Part shown: in pieces, positions 39,201-49,628 of the stretch
Layout: the number at the start of each line of letters is the position of its first letter
How positions within the stretch are numbered: position 1 is the stretch's first letter
NCBI GenBank assembly: GCA_036877525.1
Contig: JAZGTH010000011.1
Span: forward strand, 1,595,001 to 1,659,000
DNA from: Chromobotia macracanthus
Taxonomy: Eukaryota; Chordata; Actinopteri; Cypriniformes; Botiidae
Length of the DNA: 64,000 bases
Direction: 5' to 3'
The notes under the pieces: model-generated
Seen by the model: only the letters and a program-made list of their open reading frames with translations
Databases searched by the model: none
What the model was told of the DNA's origin: nothing
Position numbers and translations under genes: made by a program

Positions 39201-42200
39201 AAAGAATGAATCAAATACATCCTTTCATTACAACTTCGTTATTGCCTAAACAACCTATTTCTATGATAGTTTGACATGACTAAAGCCTCATTTTGTGATT
39301 TAACAATACAGTAACAATAATAAGGTTTCAAAAACGCAATGCGGTCTCAAAGAATGAAATCAAAGCCACAGGTTACAAAACCCTCATTATTTTGAAGTTA
39401 TCGCCTGCAGTAACACACCCTGGCATCATTTGTTCTGGTCAAAGCGTATTATAATTATGAACGTGACGAATTATTCTGAGTCATGTTTAAAAAACTATGC
39501 CCAGAAAAGCTACTCATAAGATATATGTTAACTTCATTTTAGTGGCCGTAAGCCTTTTCGAATTATTATTACAACTAACAATCGCAACCATTTTAATTCA
39601 TTTACTTATTTTGAGTGAGGTAGCTAGTGATATTTTGTGATATAAACTGAGTGTTTACACACTGAGTTTCCAAATTCAAATACAAGCAATTATTTTATTT
39701 ACTACACAGCCCTCAGACTCCAGCCAATATTAATAACAGCGATCACAGATATGTTTAAAAATAGATTATAAACATACATTTAATAATCAGAAATCAATTA
39801 TTCATCCAAGTAATAAGAGCTCATTAGTCTAACTGTAGGCTGTTTGTTAGCCTTACTGTACAGTTGCCTAGCAACACAGCAACTGGCATGAATAGCTATT
39901 TGTGTGTATTGATTATATGACAATGGCTTCGAACATAACTCATTCAGTAAGAACTTAGAGATAGAGCTAACACTTTACAATATCCATTTTACAATTATTC
40001 TGTAACTTCTCTGGTACAACGAACCGTACATCTCCTTACATAACTATACTGATTTAATTAATAATTCCTTAAGGTTCTCATTTCATATTTCCGCCATTTC
40101 AAAACAGAAAAACCTGAGCTTCTCTAGAATAAGTCTTTGTTAATCATCATTAGTAACAGATAGCAAACATGCATCAACAAATCTGACCTTGTTACCCAGT
40201 TTTTATTAGAAAAAGATGCTTCGGTTTAGTGAAAGCCAGCTGTGTAACTTGACTGTGAGCAACCTTAACAGTACATACATTTCGGTAATCTTCACAAGAA
40301 CTGACGAACAGTGGTGTCACATCACAACACTCCAAGCTCATTTGCCATCTCCAAATCCAGAGCTGTGATCTCATTGGCCAGCTCGTCTGTATTCTTTAAT
40401 TATGCTTTAAATCTTTTTCTTGAAGCCTCAAACACTAGTTAAATTATTCACCTAAGTCAAACAGAGAGGCAAAAAGCCAGGGAGTGTGAAAGAGAGTGAG
40501 TATCAGGAAAAGGACGGCAAAGTGAGGTACAATTTTCAAATGCCAACAAGCTACTAAGAACAGCCTGTTTTAAGAGCTGCGTCTGTTAGTGGGAGATGGA
40601 AAAGACAGGGGATCAAACTAGGGGTTAGAGAACAGCTAACATACACAGGGCAGAACATACCAACCTTTTCAGACAGCGGTAACCCGACCTACAATTTCCA
40701 ATACAATTTAGGGAGACAGAACTTTGTGAGCAAAAAGGGGGGTTAAAAACGTAGAATGTAAAAATGGTAAGAAAAAACATCAACGAAGTAATCCTTGTAT
40801 TTCAGGATCCAACAAAATAGTTCAGCCAAAGAGAACTCGTGCATCTTCAAGTCATTTGGATATGGGAAAAGCGTATGGAGGTAAGAGTTAGGAGGTACAC
40901 ACGTCCAATGAAAATTCCCAAGGAGATCAAAAAGCAGCTTGGAGAGTTTGAGTCAAAAAACAAAATAAATCCATAATATGGTTCTTCATACAGCATTACT
41001 TCAGATCTTCATTTTGATTAGTCCTCTGAAACAAACTGTCTCTGTAGATATGTTAAAGAATTGCAAAAACTCACTCTTCGTTGTGTCTCTGAGCTATTAA
41101 ATCCATTCCCAGTGTAACTGAAAAATTAAAACACTTTGATTCTCTTATTTCCATTCTACAGTATAACCGCATTTTCAAGGATGTCAAAAACAAGATACAG
41201 AAGTTAAAGCTTTGCAGACATCCACCAAAATAAGGTTCCAATGTTCTAACCACTGAGAACGGCAGCATTCCAAGCCACCTCTGAAATGACGGGAATTGTC
41301 TTGCTGTTTTACAAATCTCAGTGGAACCTTGACTGACGTAAGATCAATAATCCATTGTCAGAGGAATAGCCCATGAGAAGAAAGATTCCAATCTTTGTCT
41401 CTCTTCTTGACGGTACCGTATCCACAGTCTGTTCTAGATCCAGTATGGGGCTTTGTAATCCAAAAGGTTATTTCACATCCAAGCTGAGAACTGTTCAGCC
41501 CCAACAGAAGTACCTCCATGCTTCCATGTGTTCACCAAAAATCAGTCCACTGTTCCAGATTAGACCACTTACTACTTTTAATCCATTCTTTTATTATTTG
41601 GTGTTTAGTGGAAAAAAATTAATTTAAATGTTCTAGAAATAAGTAATAAAAAATAAAGAGATTTGCTCACTGCGTTTCTGTCACATATACCATGTTGATC
41701 AATGGCAAAATTCCCCCATGTAATTACCAGCAAAACCCTATCACCACGCATACCGTAATCCCGAAAACAGCAATGCAGTTCTAGAATATCCTTGTATGGG
41801 TAGTGTTAATCCAGTGAGACTGAGAATCCAGAGAATATCATCCAGAGGTTTCCAGATTATGGAGGGAAAGAGCTGTTTCTAAACCACCCATTTCAATAAT
41901 CCAATTACCAATAAATGTGTCTTAATTGATCAACACTGTAATGTTGTTACAATAACAGAGCAAAACCGTATGTAGTGAGGCATTAATCCACCTTGGGCGA
42001 TACAATACTCCAGAATAAGGCAATCCCAGGTAAGGTCACGATCACCGATTCTCTCTCGCTTCCAGAAATCCAGAAATATTTTGATATCCAAAACATGCCC
42101 TGGATTCTCTTTGCAGTGATATCCAACTCAAGAGAGAATCCCCGTGCAGACACGCTAAGCTCTATATAATTATCGCGAATTTCGCAATACTTTCGCAAAC

Positions 42201-45186
42201 TTTGAATGGCTTGCTTTACACGGTGAGTAATGACAAACCTCAACCATCAAAGCGTGAGGTCTAAATTACTACCCTCAAGTGTTTTAACTTAACTTCCCTC
42301 ATGTGCCCCACCCCCAAAACAATACATTAGCCCAATTAATGACGAAAATAATCAGGAGCGAGAGATGAGTTACAAGAAACGAACGATTCCCCTGCCGTCA
42401 GAAAAACTATGTCCACTTACCCGTCTAGTCTGCGTTCAAAGCGTCCATCTCTGCTGTGGAGTGACACAGGGGGGCCGTACACCGGGCCCCCCGCCCCCCT
42501 TGTGAACCCCGAAACATCCCGCCCACGAGTGGCTATGGACAGACTATCATCCAGGCCTCGGGCTGCGCTGGGTATAGTTCCTGGCTCATTGTAATCGGTG
42601 CGTAGGTCCCTGTCCCCCATCTTGTTGATGGAGTTATGAGCTTTCTGAGCACTTTTAATGTCCACAAAATCCACAAAGGCAGCCACGCCGCCCTCTGATC
42701 CACGCTTTGGGAGGACCTTGACACTCTCCACACGTCCATATCTGTTAGGGGAAAGGCAAAACAAAAATTATAATAAATCATACGTCAACACACATGCATG
42801 ACTACCCATCATGCATGTGGCCGATCCGCACAGACAGATCAGACAGCACAAACACAAATCAAAAGTGACAACAAACCTGTGTGCCACTCATTTGTGCAAT
42901 ATGCAAATAAGACTATTTAAATAAAAACTCACTACTGTACCATCACACAAGCACGTACAACTCCATGAGAAGTATCAGCTATACACCAGCAATAGCCCCT
43001 TATTTTGAATTTAGCCAATAAATGACACGAAAACAAATGACAGCTCTTGATGGACTGCAGAGGTTTCTGGTGCACCACATAATGACAAATCGCATCACAA
43101 AACAACACGTCCTTTACATCTTCATCCAGTATGTCTTTATCATTCTGTTAAACCAAAGAATATCATAAAAGATTGTCATAATTCAGCCAAAGAGTAAGCG
43201 AGCAACCTGACTACAGTCAATTCAACGTGAACCAACAAAAACCCAAACAAAACTGCAAAGCAAATAATATAAAGTGATCATATTTGCTCTGTGCATCCCA
43301 TCAGGACACGTCCGATGACCTTTAAAATAATGTTGGCATAATCAGAGGAATGAAACTGTCTATGCACAAAAGATATGCAATAAATGAAGGCTTACAGGAG
43401 TGTTCAGATCACCTCAGTGACTGTATGAAAGTGAGTAACACACAATAGGCGTTCAATGGGTGCAGCTCACCCCACCGCACACTGACACACACTTTCTCAC
43501 ACTACACAACCCGTCGCCATTTTACAAACCTATTCACACTGCTTATTCACTCTCCCCTGCCCATGTCCACACGTACCTCTGCGCTGACCCGAGATCTGTC
43601 ACTCACCACACATCACTTCCTACCAGCCGACAATATGAGCGCTTGTATCTTAACACAGAAACTATATCTGATAGTCGGCGAGTGCATGTGGAAATGTTTC
43701 GTATTCCTTCATGGGCGTTAAATGTCTCTGTTTGGTTGTTTTTTGAGCTAAAGAAAACATGCATTGAACAAAAGGCGAGACAACAAAGCGAGTGGCCAGA
43801 AAATAAGGCTGAATAAATGAACGAGTAACAGTTTGTTAAAGCAGTTTTATTGTCTATGCTCTCACTGAAGTATTAAAGCGTTGATGTCCTGTGTTAAATT
43901 CACAGACTTCATCCTGTCATTGCAGCATGTATACATCCATACAGGCTATAACACACAGAAACATACACAAACTTCTGTGAGATCTGAGCTTGATCACACA
44001 TTACCGATTATTAAGCTGGTGTCATCAGTTTTGATCAATATACATTTGTGCATACGTGTGGGACATTACAGTCCAAAAGTCGAGGTACTAATATCTGATG
44101 TGCTCAGTATGTAATATACGATCTATCAGCATTGACAGAAAATTCAATACACTGTTAAACAAATGCTTTATATAATAACCAGCTCAAAACACACTGTATC
44201 TGATACACCTCCACCTAAACCCAACAGCTTCTGAGTGAATTTACGACAAGCAGATCACAATCCTGTCCCCAAATGCTGCTGGCAATGCTGGACAACAACG
44301 CAGGAACGAGACGGGCGATTGAAACTTTAATAAAGATGATCTTGTAATGCTTAAACTCAAACATTTCTTAAAGTCATCATGCACAACGCAGCTCAAGCCT
44401 GCAGGACATCCGTGCACGAACCCGCGGACGCGAGTGCTGCGCCGCGCCGCCGTGCACAAACTTCGGTGACACTTCTGGTCAGCTCGGTGCATCCGTACGG
44501 ACGTTCGCCACACGTTCACCCGGGATAATAACCCGGAGGCTGGCCGTGTAACCAGAACAAGCTGCCTTAGAAGTGCCCCCATTGTTGGATTTGAGATGCA
44601 GCTACCGACGGTCACGGCTCGCCTGACATACGTGACATCTGATCGCGGCCGGATCAAAACAACACCCGCTAAAGCTCCGCCGTATGCCATTAGCACCGGG
44701 CACCGTTTACCTCCTCCAGCCACTTTGCAATATTTTTAGCAATCGAGCAACGCACGGTACTCGCTTGCCGTACTTTTGTAAACAGTGTCACGGTCGGTTA
44801 TTGACATGATGGGCTGATAAACGTCGCGGAAGTCCGGAGATCTGCAGCCACACGTAACGACCCTCGGTGCTAATTAGCAACCTAGCGACAACCGCGACTA
44901 TCGGAAGCTAACTTCATAAACAGCCCCAGATCGAGTCGACATTAAACCAGACAACTCCAGCACTGTTGTAAAAGTTCAGCTCGTATATTCAAGCGGTTGG
45001 TTTCACTACAGACCGGCGGCTCGCTATTGTTTCGTCCCGATCACTCGATCGCGGCTCGCCCTGAGGAAGCGCACTGGCAGACGGTCCGAAAATCGCCACT
45101 CACCGTTTGAAGTGCTCGACAATTTTTTCCTCTCGTACATTTTCTGGTAAATTCCCCACCCATAAATGTCTGGTTTCCCGGACCAT
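22929..45186 (-). CDS. spen: SPEN / SHARP (Msx2-interacting protein), complete
   Basis: Nuclear RNA-binding transcriptional corepressor scaffold, linked in vertebrates to Notch/RBPJ repression, nuclear-receptor signalling and Xist silencing. Exons: 45104-45186, 42421-42741, 37995-38615, 33857-34017, 33532-33732, 33287-33438, 33068-33193, 32745-32858, 32522-32635, 32324-32424, 24567-32241, 23878-24213, 23570-23764, 23283-23441, 22929-23060. They join in phase to 3,496 codons plus stop; human SPEN has 3,664. Domains: RRM1 about 6-81 (HLWVGNLPENVREEKIVEHF), Arg/Ser/Tyr region, RRM2 about 382-460, RRM3 about 485-560, RRM4 about 565-640, a long disordered charged region, and SPOC about 3328-3496 ending SPHLMIVIASV. 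The SPOC basic residues in RIAQRMRLE are present. The start MVRETRHLWVGN matches the family, and the upstream frame is open without a better ATG. Oddities are a GC donor after exon 14 and a Gly/Ser insertion in exon 3. Confidence 0.97.
24567..32241 (-). CDS. spen: spen giant exon 11 (disordered central region)
   Basis: A single 7,675-bp exon encoding residues about 665-3223. It starts after a CACAG acceptor (RDERRTPYHDF) and ends at a GTAAG donor. Conserved blocks with mammalian SPEN include FALDKTITPDTKALLERAKS, SSREENWSFL, RPIPSWYKKK, RKSERIDREKLKRS, GLRVNTSEGVV and SYSGQKTEGPQRI. The frame is open throughout with no break. The middle holds the receptor-interaction and RBPJ-interacting segments known for the family, whose exact limits cannot be set by eye. 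Human SPEN has the same giant-exon design. Confidence 0.95.
34960..35250. promoter_or_regulatory. GC-rich, CpG-bearing patch inside spen intron 3
   Basis: In an otherwise AT-rich intron, about 290 bp is GC-rich with roughly eight CpGs in 130 bp (34990-35120). It has open frames on both strands but no recognised protein. It may be an internal promoter, an alternative exon or a conserved regulatory element. Nothing in the sequence decides between these. Confidence 0.35.
36770..37420 (+). pseudogene. Dead Tc1/mariner-type transposase in spen intron 3
   Basis: The plus strand encodes RRLVREATKRPMT, as in the helix-turn-helix of fish Tc1-like transposases. Further on lie remnants such as NAEKYREI and DNDHK-like residues in shifted frames (about 37080-37210), then a tail phrase ATGAATACTTCTGTAAACTAG usual near the end of such elements. 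Stops and frameshifts break it, no complete DDE catalytic core remains, and large internal parts are missing. It is antisense to spen and has no predicted function. Confidence 0.8.
38640..42400. other. spen intron 2, no internal gene seen
   Basis: 3.8 kb of AT-rich intron between exons 42421-42741 and 37995-38615. No transposase, tRNA or other coding segment was recognised. Confidence 0.6.
42745..45100. other. spen intron 1 with CpG-rich 5' end
   Basis: The 5' part (about 44400-45100) is CpG-rich and continuous with the CpG island at exon 1. The remainder is AT-rich and featureless to my reading. Confidence 0.6.
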
Positions 45187-45520
45187 GCTGCGCGTCGGTG
45201 TCCCCCGATCATACAGAAGATTTGATCGCGTTAAATCCGACTGAAGGTGTGTTGGCCCGGGGCGCCGCGACGTGCAGAGCTCGAAAACCGACGAGTGGTT
45301 CCGCTGACTCGATACTACGACAGGAGCCGCGATCACTACGAGCGCCTGAACCTCGCTGTCGAGGAGCGCGCTCCCCGGTCCATCACGAGACCGCGCATCA
45401 GGAGAAACGTATGCAGTGGAGCCACACGGGTCAACCGGACGATACGTGTTGTTCCGTAAACCGACGTGTTAAAAGTGCGTCCCGTTCGGGTCGAGGCTGA
45501 ACGATGTGAAACGACGTGCG
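44400..45520. promoter_or_regulatory. CpG island over spen exon 1
   Basis: Dense CpGs upstream of, over and downstream of the spen start codon (45186) and into intron 1. This is the usual arrangement for a broadly expressed gene promoter. The transcription start is probably within a few hundred bp upstream of 45186; no TATA box is obvious. Confidence 0.6.
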
Positions 45521-46036
45521 GCTTCTTCTCACTGTTTGTAGAGCAGGTCGGAAAATCAATGCTGTGATTTGTGAACGTGTGTAATGAAGACGGAGTCAAT
45601 GAAAGGCTTCTGTGTTGGGCTGCTGATGCTGTTTGTCAGCCGAGTAATTCCCTCGGGATTTAATTGTTCTGGTTCTTCTTAACTAATGCATTTGTGGGGG
45701 GGTAACTGATGGTACATTTGCCCCAAGTCTCGTTCTTCAAGAAAAACAAGAACTGCGCCTTTGTGTGTGTGTGTGTGTGTGTGTGATTAGTTATTGGAAA
45801 GGCTTTGAATTTACACAAACATGTAAATAATAACAGTGCAGCCTGTTCACAGCCAGGCTCAACCCTCCATCATTGAACAAAACACGTTCAAGGTCGCACT
45901 AATGACTCGCCCGATTGTGCCCATCAATACTGGTTCCAGATCAGTCTCGTTAACGCATTTTATTTTAATCTTTTAAAGGGAATTGGCTGCTTTCTATGCA
46001 TCGATTAAACGGAGCACGAGGCGTACGCTCGCATCC

Positions 46037-46093
46037 GCGCATGCGCCAGAATGCGGCAAAACGGGGACCGCAATGGCCGCGCTGCGCATGCGC
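46037..46093. promoter_or_regulatory. Pair of NRF1-like palindromes
   Basis: GCGCATGCGC occurs at 46037-46046 and again at 46084-46093, 47 bp apart, in a short CpG-rich stretch. Both match the NRF1 consensus YGCGCATGCGCR. They lie about 850 bp upstream of the spen start codon and could serve spen or an unannotated transcript. Confidence 0.7.
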
Positions 46094-46476
46094 ACAACAC
46101 GCCCACCGAGTTTTGACAAAGAGCGATCGCAGCCCCGCAGACTGGCACAAAAGTCTGTAAGTTGTACCGAGAGGAAGTGCTTTCTTTCTCAAAAGACCGC
46201 ACAGCTTCGGTTTCAGTCCCGAGTCTGCACAGGAATTACGTGGATTTTATGGATCTGCCTAAATCCGTAATGTCTGTGGATTTGAACTAATAAAATTCAT
46301 TGACAGTACTTTTGGGATTGGATTTGTTGCACATTGGAAATACAAAAGCGCAATTCAGATCTATTCAGTGTTGTTTCATGTTACACAATAAATGAATCCC
46401 CCGGACACATGGACACTGCTTTCTCCGCTCCTAACAACAACACGACGCGGCTGTCGTCTAAGGAAATGGAAATTGC

Positions 46477-46482
46477 TTTATT
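46477..46482 (-). terminator. Poly(A) signal after candidate small gene
   Basis: Minus-strand AATAAA about 120 bp beyond the 73-codon frame, followed about 35 bp later by a GT-rich GTCGTGTTGTTGTT, the usual downstream element. Either alone is common by chance; together they are suggestive. Confidence 0.35.
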
Positions 46483-46602
46483 ATATTTCACACACGGGAT
46501 TTCATATAAAACGTAATGGTTAGATGTATTTATCTGACGACGGAACTAGACACAGATCCACTGTGGAGTCTTTAATAAAAGCTGCTTTGGTCTTCTAACA
46601 TA

Positions 46603-46824
46603 TTAAACCATCGAGTGTGGCGGTGGCAAAATAAGCTCAAATGTACACATAACTGCGATTAAAGCACCACAGACAGCGTCAGTATTCGGTGTTCGTGAGT
46701 TTTGTGGTGGTTTAAATCTATTAAACGATTGTTGTCGCCATTCAACTAAAGAAAGCGCTCTGAAATATGACGCCATTTTGAGCACGACCGAGCGCGGCAC
46801 AAGAACGCACCGTGCCGCCGCCAT
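46603..46824 (-). CDS. Candidate intronless small protein, 73 residues, unknown
   Basis: Not recognised. The ATG overlaps a YY1-like AAAATGGCGGC, as in many housekeeping genes encoding MAA-starts. Residues 1-27 have several Arg and no acidic residue (MAAARCVLVPRSVV), resembling a mitochondrial presequence. A hydrophobic stretch near the end (AVCGALIAVMC) could span a membrane, and the tail is LILPPPHSMV. A second in-frame Met (MASYFRAL) overlaps a second AAAATGGCG. A minus-strand AATAAA lies about 120 bp past the stop with a GT-rich stretch after it. No homologue comes to mind. It could equally be a noncoding first exon or chance. Confidence 0.3.
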   Translation of the reverse strand: MAAARCVLVPRSVVLKMASYFRALSLVEWRQQSFNRFKPPQNSRTPNTDAVCGALIAVMCTFELILPPPHSMV

Positions 46825-46828
46825 TTTG
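46770..46828 (-). promoter_or_regulatory. Two YY1-like AAAATGGCG motifs
   Basis: On the minus strand CAAAATGGCGGC (about 46828-46817) and CAAAATGGCGTC (about 46780-46769) are 48 bp apart. They match the YY1 core (AANATGGCGGC), which typically sits just downstream of transcription starts in CpG promoters. Both overlap in-frame ATGs of the candidate small gene. Confidence 0.55.
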
Positions 46829-46849
46829 TTTCCACAGGAGGTTTGAATC

Positions 46850-49380
46850 CAGATTCACTTCGCTTTAAGCGCTGCCCCGAATCCGCATCCTCGACTAAAT
46901 TCATACTGACTTTCAAAAATACCACAAACTCACACTCATTTTGGGAAAGTTAGTGTTCAGTGGTAATAGTTATCTTCATATGTTTGATGAGGTTTGGTGC
47001 AGCTGTTTGATCATAGAAATGATAATGTAACCGCCTTTGTGGAAAGAACAGAAAGGTATTTTGACATTAAGTTCATATTTGGGACTCTCAGGATTCGTGA
47101 CATCGGTTCGTCAGATGTGAACGTTGGTATAGTTCGGTGTGAGAGAAGAACTGAATTCACAATACAGCTAGTTGTATTTAGTGGGAAGGCTTTGATACGG
47201 TTTTGTTTATTCATTGCACAAATGGTGAGGAACTGATGCGTGGTCATGAATCTGTGCATTTTACACACAAACCAGTCTTGTGTGGGGTTGTGGTTGCAGG
47301 CTGGGTGGCATTCTTAAGCAGGGTTTTGTTCTGTAGAGAGAGGCTTGCTGTAAATCCAGTTTAACCTCATTTTTACATGATATAACTCCGCTGTGGTTTA
47401 TCCAAGCTCAGTCGAATTTGTTCCATTTCTTTGAGCCGCTCTAATTTCCAAGCCTTTTAAAGGAGCCTTTGGGCACATACGTGACCTGCTGAAAAGATGC
47501 ATAAATACGCAACAGCAGAAATAAGTTATTAAATTGAATTCTCATAACATTTTTGCATAAAATCATAGCTATCAAATGGAGTCTGTGAGGATTACAGTCC
47601 CACCCACCATCTGTGACTCAGTTCAGTAGAAATGAAGAGAGCTAGAAGGAATCCAGGATTAGTTCTAACCTTAGATATGGCCTCCAAAAGGTGTTAAGAT
47701 GGTAGCAGGCATGCATGATTAGGATGTGAAGTTCATCTGACCACCGGCCCACTGTAATCAGTAGAACAGAAAGGCCACTCAGTCACACAACAACTGTTTT
47801 CAGCAGAGCCTGCTGGAAGAACATGATGTTGATATAAACGTTTAGTCCACAAGTGACTTATGATGGCCCATGATTTTCTGAACTTGAATGAAGAGTTCTT
47901 GAATGAACTCTTCTAATAAAGCACCGTTCTAATAAAAATTGTGTTGAATCCTATTGTTCTTGGTTCAGCCATTTCCTTCTCTTACCATTCATATACACAA
48001 CCAGCAGATTGTTAATGGGGTCCAAAATCTCAGAGCCTCAGTGGTTGATAGAAAATCCTGGGTTAGCTTTGATATGGCAGCAATTCCAGATACATTAAAA
48101 GTTATAATGAGGGCACAGCAGAGCCAGGCTAGTATAAAAGAGCCAGTGGTTAAGAGTCCAGTGCAGAGTCCACAGTGACACTGTGTGCTGTGTAATGGAT
48201 ACATTGTCTTTACATGCAGTTTGCCAAAAACCAGCTCAGCCCAACCGCAGGGTGGAGGGTTAGCCAGGCTTGTGGTGCCTCCTCATGGAGAAAGTTAAGA
48301 CTGCAGCTTAACACACAGCCTAAAGAGAACTGGCACTGGATGAGAGGCTGTAATAATGGATCACTTCCTGAGTCCTAAAATGATAAAAAGTGCATCTTAC
48401 CTAGTATGAGTTAGTTAGTCATGCACAATTTAATTAAATGTGAAGAACGCTATAAATCAAATTTCCATAATGACTCAAAGAGAGAACTCTAAAACTGCCA
48501 GTGATGCAGCAACAATGGACAGAACCAATGTAAGGATTTTGAAGTTTAATCAGCTTGGCTATACAAGTAATTTCAACTTAATATTCTACATCCTGACTGG
48601 TATAACTTAAAAAAATATAGGTTAAGCAATTTTCCAACTATTTTTATGTTACCTCAACTCCACACCAGTCAAGATTACAAAGAGTAAGGATTTGTTTATT
48701 CATTAAAACTCGGGACAAACCAGGAAATAAAGGATGACATGCCTACAAGAGTGGAAAGTTGAAGATACTAGCCAAACAGGCCAAGAACAAAGAACAAAAT
48801 CCAAGCAAAACGTTCAAATCACCAATATCACTGACCTTATGTTGTGTTATGGTAAGACCTTTATCAGTTACTGATATGAGAGTTGCAGGACTGGGGACAC
48901 AAAGGTCATTCAGGGGGATCTCAAATGAAGCTCACAGGGGTCACATACGGCCGTCATGCCTTCGTATTGTGTCTGTTGATTCAGGCTCTTTTCTTTACAA
49001 GCACAAAGATTTATTCTATTAATATTGTGATTATACATTTAACGTCAGTTAAAGTTGGACATCCTGATGCAAAATATTGTGAAACTATTCAACGACATTA
49101 GCATTTAATTTCTGCCCCCTGCTGGTGATTGTTTTCATTTGTTTTGACAAACAATCATTTACATACTGTAAGATTAAAAAGCCACAGATTTAATAAGGGC
49201 ACTTGAACACACTGTCACCATGAACAGTCTTTCACTCAAAACTGCTGTGCTACTGATATTACATTTTGTTACTCAATCTAGAGAAACAAAAATATAAGTG
49301 ATTTTCCATGTCCGTCATTTACATTTTTATTTATAGACTGCATAATAAAGTGTATTATTCACTCTGTTCACAAAAGCTCT
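46850..49380. other. Intergenic spacer between spen and the sulfotransferase
   Basis: AT-rich DNA without recognisable protein-coding exons. Small plus-strand frames (e.g. 47954-48178) lack any support. A CTCF-like motif at 49112-49128 is listed separately. Confidence 0.55.
49112..49128 (-). promoter_or_regulatory. CTCF-like motif, minus orientation
   Basis: The minus strand reads CACCAGCAGGGGGCAGA, a close match to the CTCF core CCASYAGRKGGCRS. It lies downstream of the sulfotransferase gene. The phrase also occurs in dispersed repeats, so occupancy is uncertain. Confidence 0.45.
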
Positions 49381-49384
49381 GATC

Positions 49385-49390
49385 TTTATT
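49385..49390 (-). terminator. Poly(A) signal of the sulfotransferase gene
   Basis: Minus-strand AATAAA about 240 bp past the terminal TGA. It is the nearest canonical signal downstream. Confidence 0.5.
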
Positions 49391-49392
49391 CA

Positions 49393-49490
49393 AGAGTATT
49401 CAATGTAATTGTATTTATATAGTGCTTTTAGTGTTGGATTAGTTTCAAAGCAGCTTTACATATAATGAGAAGAAAAATAAGAATGATGAA
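49393..49490. mobile_element. Interspersed repeat fragment
   Basis: Contains GTATTTATATAGTGCTTTTA and TTTCAAAGCAGCTTTACATA, phrases I recall as very common in zebrafish-type repeats. Ends and family are not resolved. Confidence 0.45.
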
Positions 49491-49628
49491 ATAATTGTAT
49501 AACACAGAATACATATCCTTTATCCATCCTGTATTATTCTAGCAATATTAACAAGTCAAGATAAATGTCAGCAGTCTCCCAGTAAGCAGTTATGTTTTCT
49601 GGACTAAGAAATAAACACTCTGTTTATA

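Noticed and set aside
44241..44723. 160-codon minus-strand frame in CpG-rich DNA upstream in spen intron 1
   Set aside because: No recognisable domain; open frames are common in GC-rich island sequence, and it lies inside the intron.
45187..45336. N-terminal extension of SPEN in the open upstream frame
   Set aside because: No ATG in the extension, and MVRETRHLWVGN is the conserved start.
47954..48178. 74-codon plus-strand frame
   Set aside because: No homology recognised, no splice or poly(A) context, surrounding sequence looks repeat-derived.
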